Shown here piece by piece: positions 38,393-47,860 of a stretch of DNA of 64,000 nt. Numbering within the stretch: position 1 is the first letter of the stretch; every line of letters begins with the position of its first letter. The stretch lies in NCBI RefSeq assembly GCF_000018045.1, contig NC_009792.1, positions 2,914,001-2,978,000 on the forward strand, read 5' to 3'. The stretch comes from Citrobacter koseri ATCC BAA-895 (GTDB taxonomy: Bacteria; Pseudomonadota; Gammaproteobacteria; Enterobacterales; Enterobacteriaceae). The position numbers were made by a program, and so were the translations under genes. The notes under the pieces are model-generated. The model was not told where the DNA came from. It saw only the letters and a program-made list of their open reading frames with translations, and searched no databases.

Positions 38393-39418
38393 CTAGTCTT
38401 GTTGATTAACCTTGCGCTCAATCGCTTTGAGACGCTTGCTCATATCATCAATGTTCATCACCAGTGCAGCGGTTTTACGCCATACTTTGTTAGGCTGCAA
38501 CGGAATGCCTGAAGAATAGACGCCAGGCTCAGTGATAGGACGCATGACCATCCCCATACCCGTCACCGTGACTTTATCGCATATTTCCATATGCCCGTTA
38601 ATCACACTGGCCCCGCCAATCATGCAGTAACGGCCAATCTTCAGGCTGCCCGCCATAATGACGCCACCGGCAACCGCCGTATTGTCGCCAATCACAACGT
38701 TATGTGCAATCTGGCACTGGTTATCAATGATAACGCCGTTGCCGATCACAGTGTCATCCAGCGCGCCACGGTCAATCGTCGTACAGGCGCCGATCTCAAC
38801 ACGATCGCCAATAATGACGCGACCAAGCTGCGGGATCTTCACCCAGTTACCCCGATCGTTAGCGTAACCAAAACCGTCTGCGCCGACGACAGTGCTCGAC
38901 TGGATCAGGCAATTCTCACCGATCTGAATGTCGTGGTAAATCGTTACATTCGCCCACAGACGCGAACCTGCACCGATTTTTGTGTTTTTCCCGACGAAGC
39001 AACCTGCGCCGATAATCACGTTATCGCCCAGTTCTACGCCAGACTCAATGACCGCATTCGCGCCAACTGAAACATTGTTACCCAGCGTCGCTGTCGCATC
39101 GATCGCTGCACTCGGTGCAATATTCTGCGCAGGCTGCGGCGTGGTATCTAAAATTTGCGCCATTCGCGCATACGTCAGGTAGGGGTTCTTCACTACCAAC
39201 GCAGCACTCTTAGCAAAAGGAAGATCGTCCTGCGTCATGACAACGGCAGAAGCCTGGCATACGCCTAAGTGTTCACGGTATTTAGGATTCACCATGAACG
39301 TGATGTGGCCTGTTTGCGCAGATTGCATGGACGCAACGCCGGTGATGACGATATCGCCATCACCGTGTAATTCTGCATCCAACTGCTCTGCTAAATCAGC
39401 CAGTCGAATTGAAGGCAT
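38393..39418 (-). CDS. lpxD: UDP-3-O-(3-hydroxymyristoyl)glucosamine N-acyltransferase
   Basis: Third enzyme of lipid A synthesis, adding the N-linked hydroxymyristate. 341 residues as in E. coli: N-terminal uridine-binding domain (1-100), then a left-handed beta helix of hexapeptide repeats with the catalytic His near 239 (CQIAHNVVIGDN), then a C-terminal helix. It starts 3 bases after skp. Confidence 0.98.
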   Translation of the reverse strand: MPSIRLADLAEQLDAELHGDGDIVITGVASMQSAQTGHITFMVNPKYREHLGVCQASAVVMTQDDLPFAKSAALVVKNPYLTYARMAQILDTTPQPAQNIAPSAAIDATATLGNNVSVGANAVIESGVELGDNVIIGAGCFVGKNTKIGAGSRLWANVTIYHDIQIGENCLIQSSTVVGADGFGYANDRGNWVKIPQLGRVIIGDRVEIGACTTIDRGALDDTVIGNGVIIDNQCQIAHNVVIGDNTAVAGGVIMAGSLKIGRYCMIGGASVINGHMEICDKVTVTGMGMVMRPITEPGVYSSGIPLQPNKVWRKTAALVMNIDDMSKRLKAIERKVNQQD

Positions 39419-39421
39419 TAC

Positions 39422-39907
39422 TTATTTAACCTGTTTCAGTACGTCAGCAGTGATGTCTTTCACGTCGCTGCTGTTATAAGCAACGGTGTTGGCATCAACG
39501 ACCAGATCGATGCTCTGGCTGTTAGCAACGGATTTCACAGCAGTCTGGATACGGGTAACCAGTTTGCCACGCTCTTCGTTGGAACGACGCGCGCGATCCT
39601 GTTCAAAAGCCTGGGCTTTCTGAGAGAAAGTCTGGCGTTGAGCCATCACGTCTTTTTCCAGCTTAGTACGTTCGCTACCTGCTTTCATGGACTGCAAACG
39701 CTGCATTTTAGATTGCAGATCGGTTTCCATACGCTGCAATTCGCTGGCACGGCCTTTGAACTCGTTTTCCAGCGTGTTAGAAACACCCGTCTTCTGTGCG
39801 ACCTGTTGGAACAGGCTACCCATATTAACGATCGCAATTTTGTCAGCAGCCTGTGCGGACGTTACCATCGCTAAACCGAGACCTGCAGCTAATAACCACT
39901 TTTTCAC
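39422..39907 (-). CDS. skp: Periplasmic chaperone Skp (OmpH)
   Basis: Trimeric holdase that carries unfolded outer membrane proteins to the Bam complex. 161 residues with a cleavable signal peptide (MKKWLLAAGLGLAMVTSAQA, then ADKIAIVN). The mature part has the long charged helices of the jellyfish-like tentacles (about 45-130). It follows bamA with a 122-base gap. Confidence 0.97.
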   Translation of the reverse strand: MKKWLLAAGLGLAMVTSAQAADKIAIVNMGSLFQQVAQKTGVSNTLENEFKGRASELQRMETDLQSKMQRLQSMKAGSERTKLEKDVMAQRQTFSQKAQAFEQDRARRSNEERGKLVTRIQTAVKSVANSQSIDLVVDANTVAYNSSDVKDITADVLKQVK

Positions 39908-40029
39908 AATAAACTCCTTACCATCCCATTTGTGCCCGCAGGCACAGTTCTTTGCGTGGCCAGGCGATCTCAGACGAGATCGCCAAAAGTCATCGCTACA
40001 CTACCATTACATTCCTTTGCACAGAACAA

Positions 40030-42459
40030 TTACCAGGTCTTACCAATGTTAAACTGGAACTGTTCCGATTTGTCTCCATCGTACTTTTTGAACGGCTGGG
40101 CGTAGGAGAAGACCAACGGCCCCAATGGGGACATCCATTGTAATGCGATACCAGCAGACATACGGATATTACTCGGATCGCTGTAGTCCGGGTAACCGGC
40201 ATACGCGTTCGAATCCCAGTTCGTATCCCAGACAGTACCTACGTCCCAGAAGAAGGAGGTACGAACCGAGTTAGCGTACTTGTCGCTAATAAACGGCGTC
40301 GGGGTGATGAATTCGAGGCTGGCGACAGCCATAGCGTTACCGCCTACTGCGTCATCAGACTTACATGGCGCAGTTTCAGTGCTCTTACAATCGTTATCGT
40401 AGTCGTCATCACCGTCATGACGGCTGCTCGCCGGGTAGTACACCGCTTTTGGACCGATAGTATTGGACTGGAAGCCACGCACGGTGCTTGAGCCACCGGC
40501 ATAGAAGTTCTCATAGAACGGCATCTCTTTGCCGCCAATACCGTCACCATAACCCCAACGAGTACGACCCAGAACTACCCATTTGTGATCGTCATCGATC
40601 GGCACATAGGTCGCGGTATCCAGCGTCGCTTTGTAGTATTCGTTATCAGAGCCCGGGATGGTCACTTTACCATTCAGGTTGACACGCGTACCTTCCGTCG
40701 GGAAGAAGCCACGGTCCAGCTTGTTATAAGTCCAACCGTAGTTGAAGGTGAAGTCGTTAGCACTGAATGAGTTGCGGTCATTCGTATTGGACGGATATTC
40801 ACCCATCGAGTTCAGGTAACGCCACATGGCAACCTGCGGCTGCATGTTGGACAAGGAGTTATGTACATAACCTAAACCTGCACGCAGCGTGTTGTACTCG
40901 TTAATCGGGAAGCCCAGCGTAACGTCCGTACCATAACTTTTGTTGGTATAGTCGGACAGATCCGCATCATCTGCCTGGAAGTCATTATAGAAGATACGGC
41001 CGCCGAGGCTGACGCCATCAACGGTGAAGTATGGGTTAGTGACAGACAGTTCAGTATAGGTCTGGTAGTCGTTTTTGGTTCCGTTAATACCCACGGAATA
41101 ACCCGTACCTAACCAGTTGTCCTGCTGAACGCCCGCCTGGAAGCTCACGCCGCTTTCTGTGCCGTAACCAATACCGAAGTTAAAGCTACCGGTGTTACGC
41201 TCTTTCACTTTATAGACGACGTCAACCTGGTCCGGGCTGCCCGGAACGCGCTGCGTGTCGGTATCGACGGTTTCAAAGTAACCCAGACGGTTCAGACGCT
41301 CTTTACCCTGATCGACCAGATCGCTGCCTAACCATGCCCCTTCCATCTGGCGCATTTCGCGACGCAGGACGGAATCTTTCGAGGTGTCGTTGCCTTCAAA
41401 ACGGATCTTACGCACGTAGAAACGGTTACCCGCATCAACGTTCACACGTAATTTAACGGTTTTGTCGGCATCATTGATTTCAGGCTGCGACTGCACGCGC
41501 GGGTAGGCATAGCCATAACGACCAAGAAGTTTCTTGATGTCGTCTTCCATTTTGGTCACTTTGGTACCGTTATAGAGTTCGCCTGGTTCGATCTTCGTCA
41601 GGTTCTCAATCTCGGCGGAGTGTCCAGCCAGGTTACCGCTCACCTGCACACCGGAAAGCTTGTACTGATCGCCTTCGGTGATATTAACGGTGATGTAGAT
41701 GCCTTTCTTATCCGGCGTCAGGCTGACCTGCGTCGAATCGATGTTGAAACGGGCATAACCACGATCCAGATAGTAGCTGCGCAGCGTCTCAAGGTCGCCA
41801 GCCAGTTTCTGTTTCTGGTATTTACGATCGCCCACGACGTTCCACCACGGCACTTCATCGCGCAGCTGGAAGTGAGAAATGAGTTCGTCAGTGCTGAAGG
41901 CATGGTTGCCGACGATATTGATCTGTTGGATCTTCGCCGATACACCCTCCTGGAACACCAGTTTGAGGTCCACACGGTTACGCGGCAACGGCGTGACGAC
42001 CGCTTTTACGCTGGCGCTGTATTTACCAACGCTGTAGTAGAAGTCTTCCAGTCCTTTTTCGATATCAGAGAGCGTGGTGCGATCCAGTGATTCGCCAACA
42101 CGCACGCCAGACGCCTCAAGGTTCTGCTTCAGCATGTCATCTTTCACCGATTTGTTACCGGAGAAAGTGATGCTGGCAATCGTCGGACGTTCTTTTACCT
42201 GAACCAGAAGCGTATCACCATCGCGCAGGACGCGGACATCCTCGAAGTTGCCAGTGGCGAACAGAGCACGAATGGTATTACTGATATCTTCATCATTAAC
42301 CGTGTCGCCTGTGCGCACCGGCATACTGAGGAGGGCCGCACCAACGGCGACTCGCTGTAGGCCTTCGAAATGAATGTCCTTCACCACGAACCCTTCAGCA
42401 CCGTATACGGTGGCGCTGCTAAACAGCAGCGACGCTATGAGCAACTTTTTCATCGCCAT
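40030..42459 (-). CDS. bamA: Outer membrane protein assembly factor BamA
   Basis: Essential core of the Bam complex that folds beta-barrel proteins into the outer membrane. 809 residues: signal peptide (MAMKKLLIASLLFSSATVYG), five POTRA domains (about 21-420) and a 16-stranded barrel. The conserved VRGF lock motif of loop 6 is near 660. The surface-exposed part of that loop has a cysteine pair (around 690 and 699) and an Asp-rich run (DGDDDYDND) unlike E. coli. The protein ends in the Phe/Trp C-terminal signal FNIGKTW. Confidence 0.99.
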   Translation of the reverse strand: MAMKKLLIASLLFSSATVYGAEGFVVKDIHFEGLQRVAVGAALLSMPVRTGDTVNDEDISNTIRALFATGNFEDVRVLRDGDTLLVQVKERPTIASITFSGNKSVKDDMLKQNLEASGVRVGESLDRTTLSDIEKGLEDFYYSVGKYSASVKAVVTPLPRNRVDLKLVFQEGVSAKIQQINIVGNHAFSTDELISHFQLRDEVPWWNVVGDRKYQKQKLAGDLETLRSYYLDRGYARFNIDSTQVSLTPDKKGIYITVNITEGDQYKLSGVQVSGNLAGHSAEIENLTKIEPGELYNGTKVTKMEDDIKKLLGRYGYAYPRVQSQPEINDADKTVKLRVNVDAGNRFYVRKIRFEGNDTSKDSVLRREMRQMEGAWLGSDLVDQGKERLNRLGYFETVDTDTQRVPGSPDQVDVVYKVKERNTGSFNFGIGYGTESGVSFQAGVQQDNWLGTGYSVGINGTKNDYQTYTELSVTNPYFTVDGVSLGGRIFYNDFQADDADLSDYTNKSYGTDVTLGFPINEYNTLRAGLGYVHNSLSNMQPQVAMWRYLNSMGEYPSNTNDRNSFSANDFTFNYGWTYNKLDRGFFPTEGTRVNLNGKVTIPGSDNEYYKATLDTATYVPIDDDHKWVVLGRTRWGYGDGIGGKEMPFYENFYAGGSSTVRGFQSNTIGPKAVYYPASSRHDGDDDYDNDCKSTETAPCKSDDAVGGNAMAVASLEFITPTPFISDKYANSVRTSFFWDVGTVWDTNWDSNAYAGYPDYSDPSNIRMSAGIALQWMSPLGPLVFSYAQPFKKYDGDKSEQFQFNIGKTW

Positions 42460-42490
42460 CGTTATTATGCGTTCTTCCTAACTAACTCTC

Positions 42491-43843
42491 TTACAACCGA
42501 GAGAAATCATTGAAAAGTGCAAGCCCCATTAACAACACCAGCAAAATCGCGCCAATGCGGTAACTAAAGTCTTGAACCCGCTCGGATACCGGCCCGCCCT
42601 TCAGCTTTTCAATCGCCAGGAACAGCAGATGCCCCCCGTCAAGAACGGGCAGCGGAAACAGGTTGATTATCCCTAAGTTCACGCTGATAAGCGCAAGAAA
42701 CATCAGGTAATAAATGCCCCCAAATTCCGCTGACATCCCAGCCCCCTGAGCGATAGAAATCGGCCCACTGAGGTTGTTCAGTTTCACATCACCGGTTATC
42801 AATTTTCCCAGCATACTGACCGTCAGCTTCATCAACTGCCACGTCTTGTCCGTGGCTTCGAGGATGGCGCTGAATGGCCCATACTGGCGTACAGTCTTGT
42901 ACTCATCCGGCAGAGGAATAATTTTAGGCACAACACCCGCAAAACCTTCTGCCTTTCCGTTAACCGGCTTTGTATCCGGGATTAACGTCAAAGACAAGGA
43001 ACTCCCCTGCCTTTCAATTTCCAGCGCTAACGGCTTATCTGGATTGTTGCGCACAAGCGTCACAAACGTCATCCATTGCGTTAACGACTGACCATCGACT
43101 TTAACGATCCTGTCGCCTGCTTGCAAACCCGCCTTACTTGCAGCGGAGTTCGCCTGCACTTCTGACAGCACCGGTTCGATCTGTGGACCACGCGGCCGAA
43201 TCCCTAAAGAAGATACAGGATCTTCTTTATCTGGCTCAAATGCCCAGTGGCGCAAATCTAACGTTTTATCCTGGCGCTGATTACTGCCGAACGGCGCCAC
43301 GCTGATTGTCGTACGCTCATCGCCGATTTTGGACACCAGCTGTAAGCGCACCGCATCCCAATCAGGGGTTTCGATGCCATCAATGGCTTTAAGTTCCGTA
43401 CCAGGAAGAATTTGCGCTTGAGCGGCAATCGAGTTGGGTGTTATTTCACCAACCACCGGACGAACGCCAGGGACGCCGATGATAAAAACCAGCCAGTAGG
43501 CAAAAATAGCGAAAAGAAAATTTGCAATCGGACCTGCGGCGATAATCGCCGCCCGCTGTCCCACGGTTTTATTGTTGAAAGCGTGGTGGCGCAGTTCCGG
43601 CACAACCGGCTCAGCGCGCTCATCCAGCATTTTGACGTAACCGCCGAGGGGAATCATGGCGATCACATATTCCGTACCGTATCGATCGGTACGCCGCCAA
43701 AGCGCTTTCCCAAAACCGATAGAAAAGCGCTCGACACGAACACCGCAGCGCCGGGCAACCCAGAAATGACCAAATTCATGCACGGTGATAAGCACACCCA
43801 GTGCGACGATGAATGCAGCCAGATTCCAGAGAATACTCAGCAT
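42491..43843 (-). CDS. rseP: Site-2 intramembrane zinc metalloprotease RseP
   Basis: Cleaves RseA in the membrane after DegS, releasing sigma-E, and also clears signal peptides. The zinc site HEFGH is at residues 22-26, the second Asp is in LPVLDGG near the C terminus, and two tandem PDZ domains lie between the membrane helices. The ATG at 43843 (MLSILWNL) gives 450 residues as in E. coli; the longer frame to 43888 would overlap cdsA. It lies 31 bases before bamA, whose expression it indirectly controls through sigma-E. Confidence 0.97.
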   Translation of the reverse strand: MLSILWNLAAFIVALGVLITVHEFGHFWVARRCGVRVERFSIGFGKALWRRTDRYGTEYVIAMIPLGGYVKMLDERAEPVVPELRHHAFNNKTVGQRAAIIAAGPIANFLFAIFAYWLVFIIGVPGVRPVVGEITPNSIAAQAQILPGTELKAIDGIETPDWDAVRLQLVSKIGDERTTISVAPFGSNQRQDKTLDLRHWAFEPDKEDPVSSLGIRPRGPQIEPVLSEVQANSAASKAGLQAGDRIVKVDGQSLTQWMTFVTLVRNNPDKPLALEIERQGSSLSLTLIPDTKPVNGKAEGFAGVVPKIIPLPDEYKTVRQYGPFSAILEATDKTWQLMKLTVSMLGKLITGDVKLNNLSGPISIAQGAGMSAEFGGIYYLMFLALISVNLGIINLFPLPVLDGGHLLFLAIEKLKGGPVSERVQDFSYRIGAILLVLLMGLALFNDFSRL

Positions 43844-43854
43844 AAAACCTTCCG

Positions 43855-44712
43855 TTAGAGTGTCCTGAATACCAGTAACAACAGGCAAGCAAAGACCGGT
43901 ACTGCCGCCGTCAGGCTATCAATACGATCCAGAATACCACCATGCCCTGGGATCAAGTGACCACTGTCCTTAATTCCTGCTTCACGCTTAAACATGCTCT
44001 CAGTCAGATCGCCCAGCACTGACGCCAGGGCCGCGATGACAGAACAAATCAGTAAGGTTGAAGGCGCAACATCCAGATTCGCCCACATGCCGTAACCCCA
44101 TGAAATCACGGCGGCAGTCGCGAGTCCGCCAATAAAGCCCTGCCAGGTTTTACCAGGAGAAACCTTTGGCGCAAGTTTATGTTTGCCGAACAGTTTGCCA
44201 AACATATATGCCCCGGAGTCTGCCCCCCAGACGAGGATCATGACATAGAGCAGCCATATGGCGCCACTGTAATGATTCTCATCATAGTGCCAGGCGCGCA
44301 GCGCCAGCATTCCCCAAAAAAAAGGAATGATGGTTAACACCCCGAAAATTACGCGTAATGTCTTTGAATTACGCCAGATCGCCGCCGAACCGGGATAAAA
44401 TAACACCAGTAATAATGCAACGACCCACCAGCCCAACGACGCCCAAAGCGAAACCTCAACAAGCGGTTGATGAATGTTGCGGTGATATTCAGGCAGCAAA
44501 AACAGCATCAGCGCCAGCAATAACCCGCACAGCACCGCCAGCCAGACCCGCTGAGTACGCGTGGTAAAACCGCTTAACTGTCCCCATTCCCAGGCGGCCA
44601 GCATACAAACGACCAGCGTGACAATGGCGAACCCCACCGGCGGAAGTAAAAAAAGCGCCGCGATGACAACGGGTATTAAAACAAAAGCAGAAATCAGGCG
44701 ATACTTCAGCAA
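43855..44712 (-). CDS. cdsA: Phosphatidate cytidylyltransferase
   Basis: Makes CDP-diacylglycerol, precursor of all phospholipids. 285 residues with about eight membrane helices and the C-terminal family signature (KREAGIKDSGHLIPGHGGIL then DRIDS). The start is TTG at 44712, as in E. coli. It lies 12 bases after uppS. Confidence 0.97.
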   Translation of the reverse strand: MLKYRLISAFVLIPVVIAALFLLPPVGFAIVTLVVCMLAAWEWGQLSGFTTRTQRVWLAVLCGLLLALMLFLLPEYHRNIHQPLVEVSLWASLGWWVVALLLVLFYPGSAAIWRNSKTLRVIFGVLTIIPFFWGMLALRAWHYDENHYSGAIWLLYVMILVWGADSGAYMFGKLFGKHKLAPKVSPGKTWQGFIGGLATAAVISWGYGMWANLDVAPSTLLICSVIAALASVLGDLTESMFKREAGIKDSGHLIPGHGGILDRIDSLTAAVPVFACLLLLVFRTL

Positions 44713-44724
44713 AAGCGACCCCCA

Positions 44725-45483
44725 TCAGGCTTTTTCATCACCGGGCTCGGTGCCGCCGAAACGACGCTCTCGATTGGCAAAGGCATGCAGCGCCCCTTCA
44801 AAGTCTTGTTCATCGAAATCGGGCCAAAGAACATCAGTAAAGTAAAGTTCGGCATAGGCAATTTGCCAAAGCAAAAAGTTACTAATGCGATGCTCTCCCC
44901 CAGTCCTAATTACTAAATCTACAGGAGCCAGTTCATGCATACAGATTTTCTGGTTTAGCATCTCTTCGTCAATCTGATCAGGGCGCAGCAGTCCTTCCTG
45001 CACCTGTTCTGCCAGTTGCCTGACTCCCTGGACAATATCCCAACGTCCGCCATAATTCGCCGCGATATTCAGCGTCAGCCCGGTATTCTGGGCGGTAAGC
45101 GCTTCAGACTTGCGAATACGGTCTTGCAAACGCGAGTTAAATCGACTGGTGTCGCCAATAATGCGCAGGCGAACGTTATGGCGATGCAGGCTTTTTACTT
45201 CGCTATCCAGCGCCCACACGAACAGCTCCATTAACGCACTCACTTCCTGCGCTGGTCGGTTCCAGTTCTCACTGCTAAAGGCATACAGCGTTAACGCATC
45301 AATACCGTTGTTGGCAGCGAAAGATACGGCCCGACGGACGGATTTTGCTCCGGCCTTATGCCCAAAGGCGCGAATCTTCCCTTGCTTTTTCGCCCAGCGG
45401 CCATTGCCATCCATAATGATTGCTACATGGCGACAGCCATGTGCTGGCAAATTTTCGCTTAATGGTTGAGTTGCAGACAACAT
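44725..45483 (-). CDS. uppS: Undecaprenyl diphosphate synthase
   Basis: Cis-prenyltransferase making C55-PP, the lipid carrier for peptidoglycan and O-antigen. 252 residues, one fewer than E. coli. Catalytic Asp25 lies in IIMDGNGRWAKK, and the C-terminal RTGGEHRISNFLLWQ binding site is present. First gene of the long minus-strand operon; the upstream gap holds a repeat and the dxr terminator. Confidence 0.97.
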   Translation of the reverse strand: MLSATQPLSENLPAHGCRHVAIIMDGNGRWAKKQGKIRAFGHKAGAKSVRRAVSFAANNGIDALTLYAFSSENWNRPAQEVSALMELFVWALDSEVKSLHRHNVRLRIIGDTSRFNSRLQDRIRKSEALTAQNTGLTLNIAANYGGRWDIVQGVRQLAEQVQEGLLRPDQIDEEMLNQKICMHELAPVDLVIRTGGEHRISNFLLWQIAYAELYFTDVLWPDFDEQDFEGALHAFANRERRFGGTEPGDEKA

Positions 45484-45542
45484 AACGCGTTTTTAGTCCC
45501 TGAAAGGATTTAACGGTACTCAGGAATACTGAAGCCTTTTGC

Positions 45543-45602
45543 GCTTCATCCTTCAGGCTGCCTCTTCGTTGGCTATGAATGATGCAACCTGAATGATTTT
45601 GT
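45543..45602. repeat. Interspersed repeat, copy 3 (inverted)
   Basis: Contains CTTCATCCTTCAGGCTGCCT, GTTGGCTATGAA and GATGCAACCTGAATGATT. The first module is nearly identical to the start of the repeat at 47641. In reverse complement it shows the GCCAACG...GCAGCCTGAAG-ATGA pattern of the copies near 3260 and 4700. It lies just upstream of uppS. Confidence 0.65.
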
Positions 45603-45610
45603 GCATCCAC

Positions 45611-45636
45611 AAAAAAGCCGTGTCAAACCACGGCTT
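45611..45636 (-). terminator. Terminator after dxr
   Basis: Stem AAGCCGTG/CACGGCTT with six T on the minus strand, 103 bases after dxr, ending that transcript before the uppS operon. Confidence 0.88.
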
Positions 45637-45738
45637 ACCTGACCGCATAAAGCCAAATATCTGCGATCGGGTGGCGCAGACTATATCACTGAAGCCCAAC
45701 GCTAACAAATAGCACGATCCTGTGTAGAGGGATTATCA

Positions 45739-46935
45739 TCAGCTTGCGAGTCGCATCACCTGTTTTCTGGCGACGTCACGCGCGACGGCATCAACCCTGA
45801 GAACGTCGTCAACGCTTCCCGGTTCCTGCAAATCCATTTTCTCCAGCACAGATAAATTGAGCTCAGCAATATCTGTAAAGCGAATCTCTTCAGCCAGAAA
45901 TGCGGCGACGGTGATTTCATTCGCCGCATTCAGCGCGGTTGTCGCGGCCTGACCTTGCTCAAACGCGTCCATCGCCAGTTTCAGGCACGGATAGCGCTGA
46001 TAGTCCGGCGCAGAGAACGTCAACGCACTGAGCTTGCAAAAATCGAGCGGCTTCACGCCAGAGTTCACGCGATTCGGCCACGCCATCGTATGCGCGATTG
46101 GCGTACGCATATCCGGCTCCCCCAGTTGCGCCAGAACGCTGCCGTCCTGATAACGCACCATTGAGTGAATAACCGACTGCGGGTGAATCAACACGTCCAT
46201 CTGGCTTGCGCTGGCGTTAAACAACCAACGCGCTTCAATGTATTCCAGACCTTTATTCATCATGGTGGCGGAATCGACGGAAATTTTTCGTCCCATAGAC
46301 CAGTTCGGATGACGACATGCCTGATCGGGCGTCATGGCCGCCAGATCGCACAATGGCGTTTCACGAAAAGGGCCACCAGACCCGGTAAGCAAAATCGACA
46401 TCACGCCATTTTGCTCCAGCTCAGCGTATCCCAGATCGTTTTGAATAGGTTGGGGCATACTCTGAAAAATCGCGTTATGTTCGCTATCTACCGGTAAAAG
46501 CCGGGCTTTACTGCGTTTCACCTCGTCCATAAACAGACGCCCGCAGGTAATCAGCGACTCTTTATTGGCAAGCAGGATGGTTTTACCGGCGCGAATCGCC
46601 GCAAGCGTAGGCAGCAGACCTGCCGCGCCCACGATAGCCGCCATCACCTGATCGACCTCATCCAGCGCAGCCATATCGCAGGCGGCCTGTTGTCCGCTCA
46701 GGACGTCAGTGCGGCTTCCATGTTCCAGAAGCGCAGTTTTCAGCCGTTGAGCGCTCTGTTCATCGTCCATCACCGCATAACGCGGCGAAAACTCCAGGCA
46801 CTGCTCTACCATACGGGTGACATTTTTACCCGCAACCAGCGCGACAACACGGAAGCTTTCAGGATTATGGCGCACCACATCCAGCGTGCTGCAACCAATA
46901 GAGCCGGTCGAGCCCAGAATGGTTAGTTGCTTCAT
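45739..46935 (-). CDS. dxr: 1-deoxy-D-xylulose-5-phosphate reductoisomerase
   Basis: Second step of the MEP isoprenoid pathway; it feeds UppS next door. 398 residues as in E. coli. NADPH-binding GSTGSIG at 8-14, metal-binding DSEHNAIFQ near 150, and the catalytic loop with GSGGPFRE and HPNWSMG are all present. Target of fosmidomycin. Confidence 0.98.
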   Translation of the reverse strand: MKQLTILGSTGSIGCSTLDVVRHNPESFRVVALVAGKNVTRMVEQCLEFSPRYAVMDDEQSAQRLKTALLEHGSRTDVLSGQQAACDMAALDEVDQVMAAIVGAAGLLPTLAAIRAGKTILLANKESLITCGRLFMDEVKRSKARLLPVDSEHNAIFQSMPQPIQNDLGYAELEQNGVMSILLTGSGGPFRETPLCDLAAMTPDQACRHPNWSMGRKISVDSATMMNKGLEYIEARWLFNASASQMDVLIHPQSVIHSMVRYQDGSVLAQLGEPDMRTPIAHTMAWPNRVNSGVKPLDFCKLSALTFSAPDYQRYPCLKLAMDAFEQGQAATTALNAANEITVAAFLAEEIRFTDIAELNLSVLEKMDLQEPGSVDDVLRVDAVARDVARKQVMRLAS

Positions 46936-46970
46936 GAAACGTCCAGAAGAATTGAGACAGGATAGAAAGC

Positions 46971-47015
46971 AAAACGCCGCCCGGAAGACCCGTCAGGGTC
47001 AACCAGCGGCGTTTT
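46971..47015 (-). terminator. Terminator between frr and dxr
   Basis: Outer stem AAAACGCCGC/GCGGCGTTTT enclosing an inner stem GACCC/GGGTC. T runs occur at both ends, so frr transcription probably stops here, with dxr needing its own promoter or read-through. Confidence 0.75.
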
Positions 47016-47030
47016 AGTCGTACAGGAAAA

Positions 47031-47588
47031 TCAGAACTGCATCAGTTCCGCTTCTTTTTCCGTCAGCGCCGCATCAACTTTCTTGATGGCAGCGTCAGTC
47101 AGTTTCTGTACTTCGTCCTGAGATCGGCGATCGTCATCTTCGCTGATCTCTTTATCTTTCAGCAGCGCTTTTACTTTGTCGTTCGCATCACGGCGTACGT
47201 TACGCACGGCAACACGCGCCTGCTCTGCTTCGCCACGAACGATTTTGGTCAGGTCTTTACGACGTTCTTCAGTCAGCGGCGGCAGCGGAACACGGATATC
47301 GCTACCCGCAGAACTCGGGTTCAGGCCGAGGTCAGAAGCCATAATCGCTTTCTCAACCGCCGGGCTCATGGAGCGATCGAACACGTTGATTTTCAGCGTG
47401 CGGGAGTCTTCTACCGTTACGCTCGCCAGCTGACGCAGCGGAGTCGGCGTGCCGTAATATTCCACGACAATGCCATCCAGCAGGCTGGGAGAAGCACGAC
47501 CCGTGCGAATTTTGCTGATTTGGTTTTTAAACGCTTCAACGCATTTTTCCATGCGTACTTCAGCATCTTTTCTGATATCGCTAATCAC
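47031..47588 (-). CDS. frr: Ribosome recycling factor
   Basis: With EF-G and GTP, splits post-termination ribosomes. 185 residues: a three-helix domain I interrupted by the small beta domain II; the signature KIRTGRASPSLLDGIVVEYYG is here in two conserved parts. It lies 272 bases after pyrH, the gap filled by a repeat. Confidence 0.98.
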   Translation of the reverse strand: MISDIRKDAEVRMEKCVEAFKNQISKIRTGRASPSLLDGIVVEYYGTPTPLRQLASVTVEDSRTLKINVFDRSMSPAVEKAIMASDLGLNPSSAGSDIRVPLPPLTEERRKDLTKIVRGEAEQARVAVRNVRRDANDKVKALLKDKEISEDDDRRSQDEVQKLTDAAIKKVDAALTEKEAELMQF

Positions 47589-47640
47589 GTTACGAATCCT
47601 TGAAAACTAGTCTCAGTCGACCAGACAATCACACAATACA

Positions 47641-47757
47641 CTTCATCCTTCAGGCTGCCTCTGCGTTGGCTGCGAACGTTCTTCCCTGCCACGTACCAGT
47701 GTACGCGCCTCGGGATTCACGCTCTTGCCGCCGTGATGCAGCATGAATGATTTCGTG
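47641..47757. repeat. Interspersed repeat, copy 4 (inverted, longest interior)
   Basis: Starts CTTCATCCTTCAGGCTGCCT-CTGCGTTGGCTGCG and ends GATGCAGCATGAATGATTTCG. These two outer modules are the same as in 45543-45602, but 60 bases are inserted, including CACGTACCAGTGTACG. It lies between pyrH and frr. Same family, different interior. Confidence 0.65.
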
Positions 47758-47860
47758 TATACAGAGTATGCTCAGTATAGTCTCGTTTAATTCATGCCAC
47801 AGGATATATAAATCCTGCCGGGTAAAGGCGAATCTTACCCGGAATTGGCCATCACGGGAA

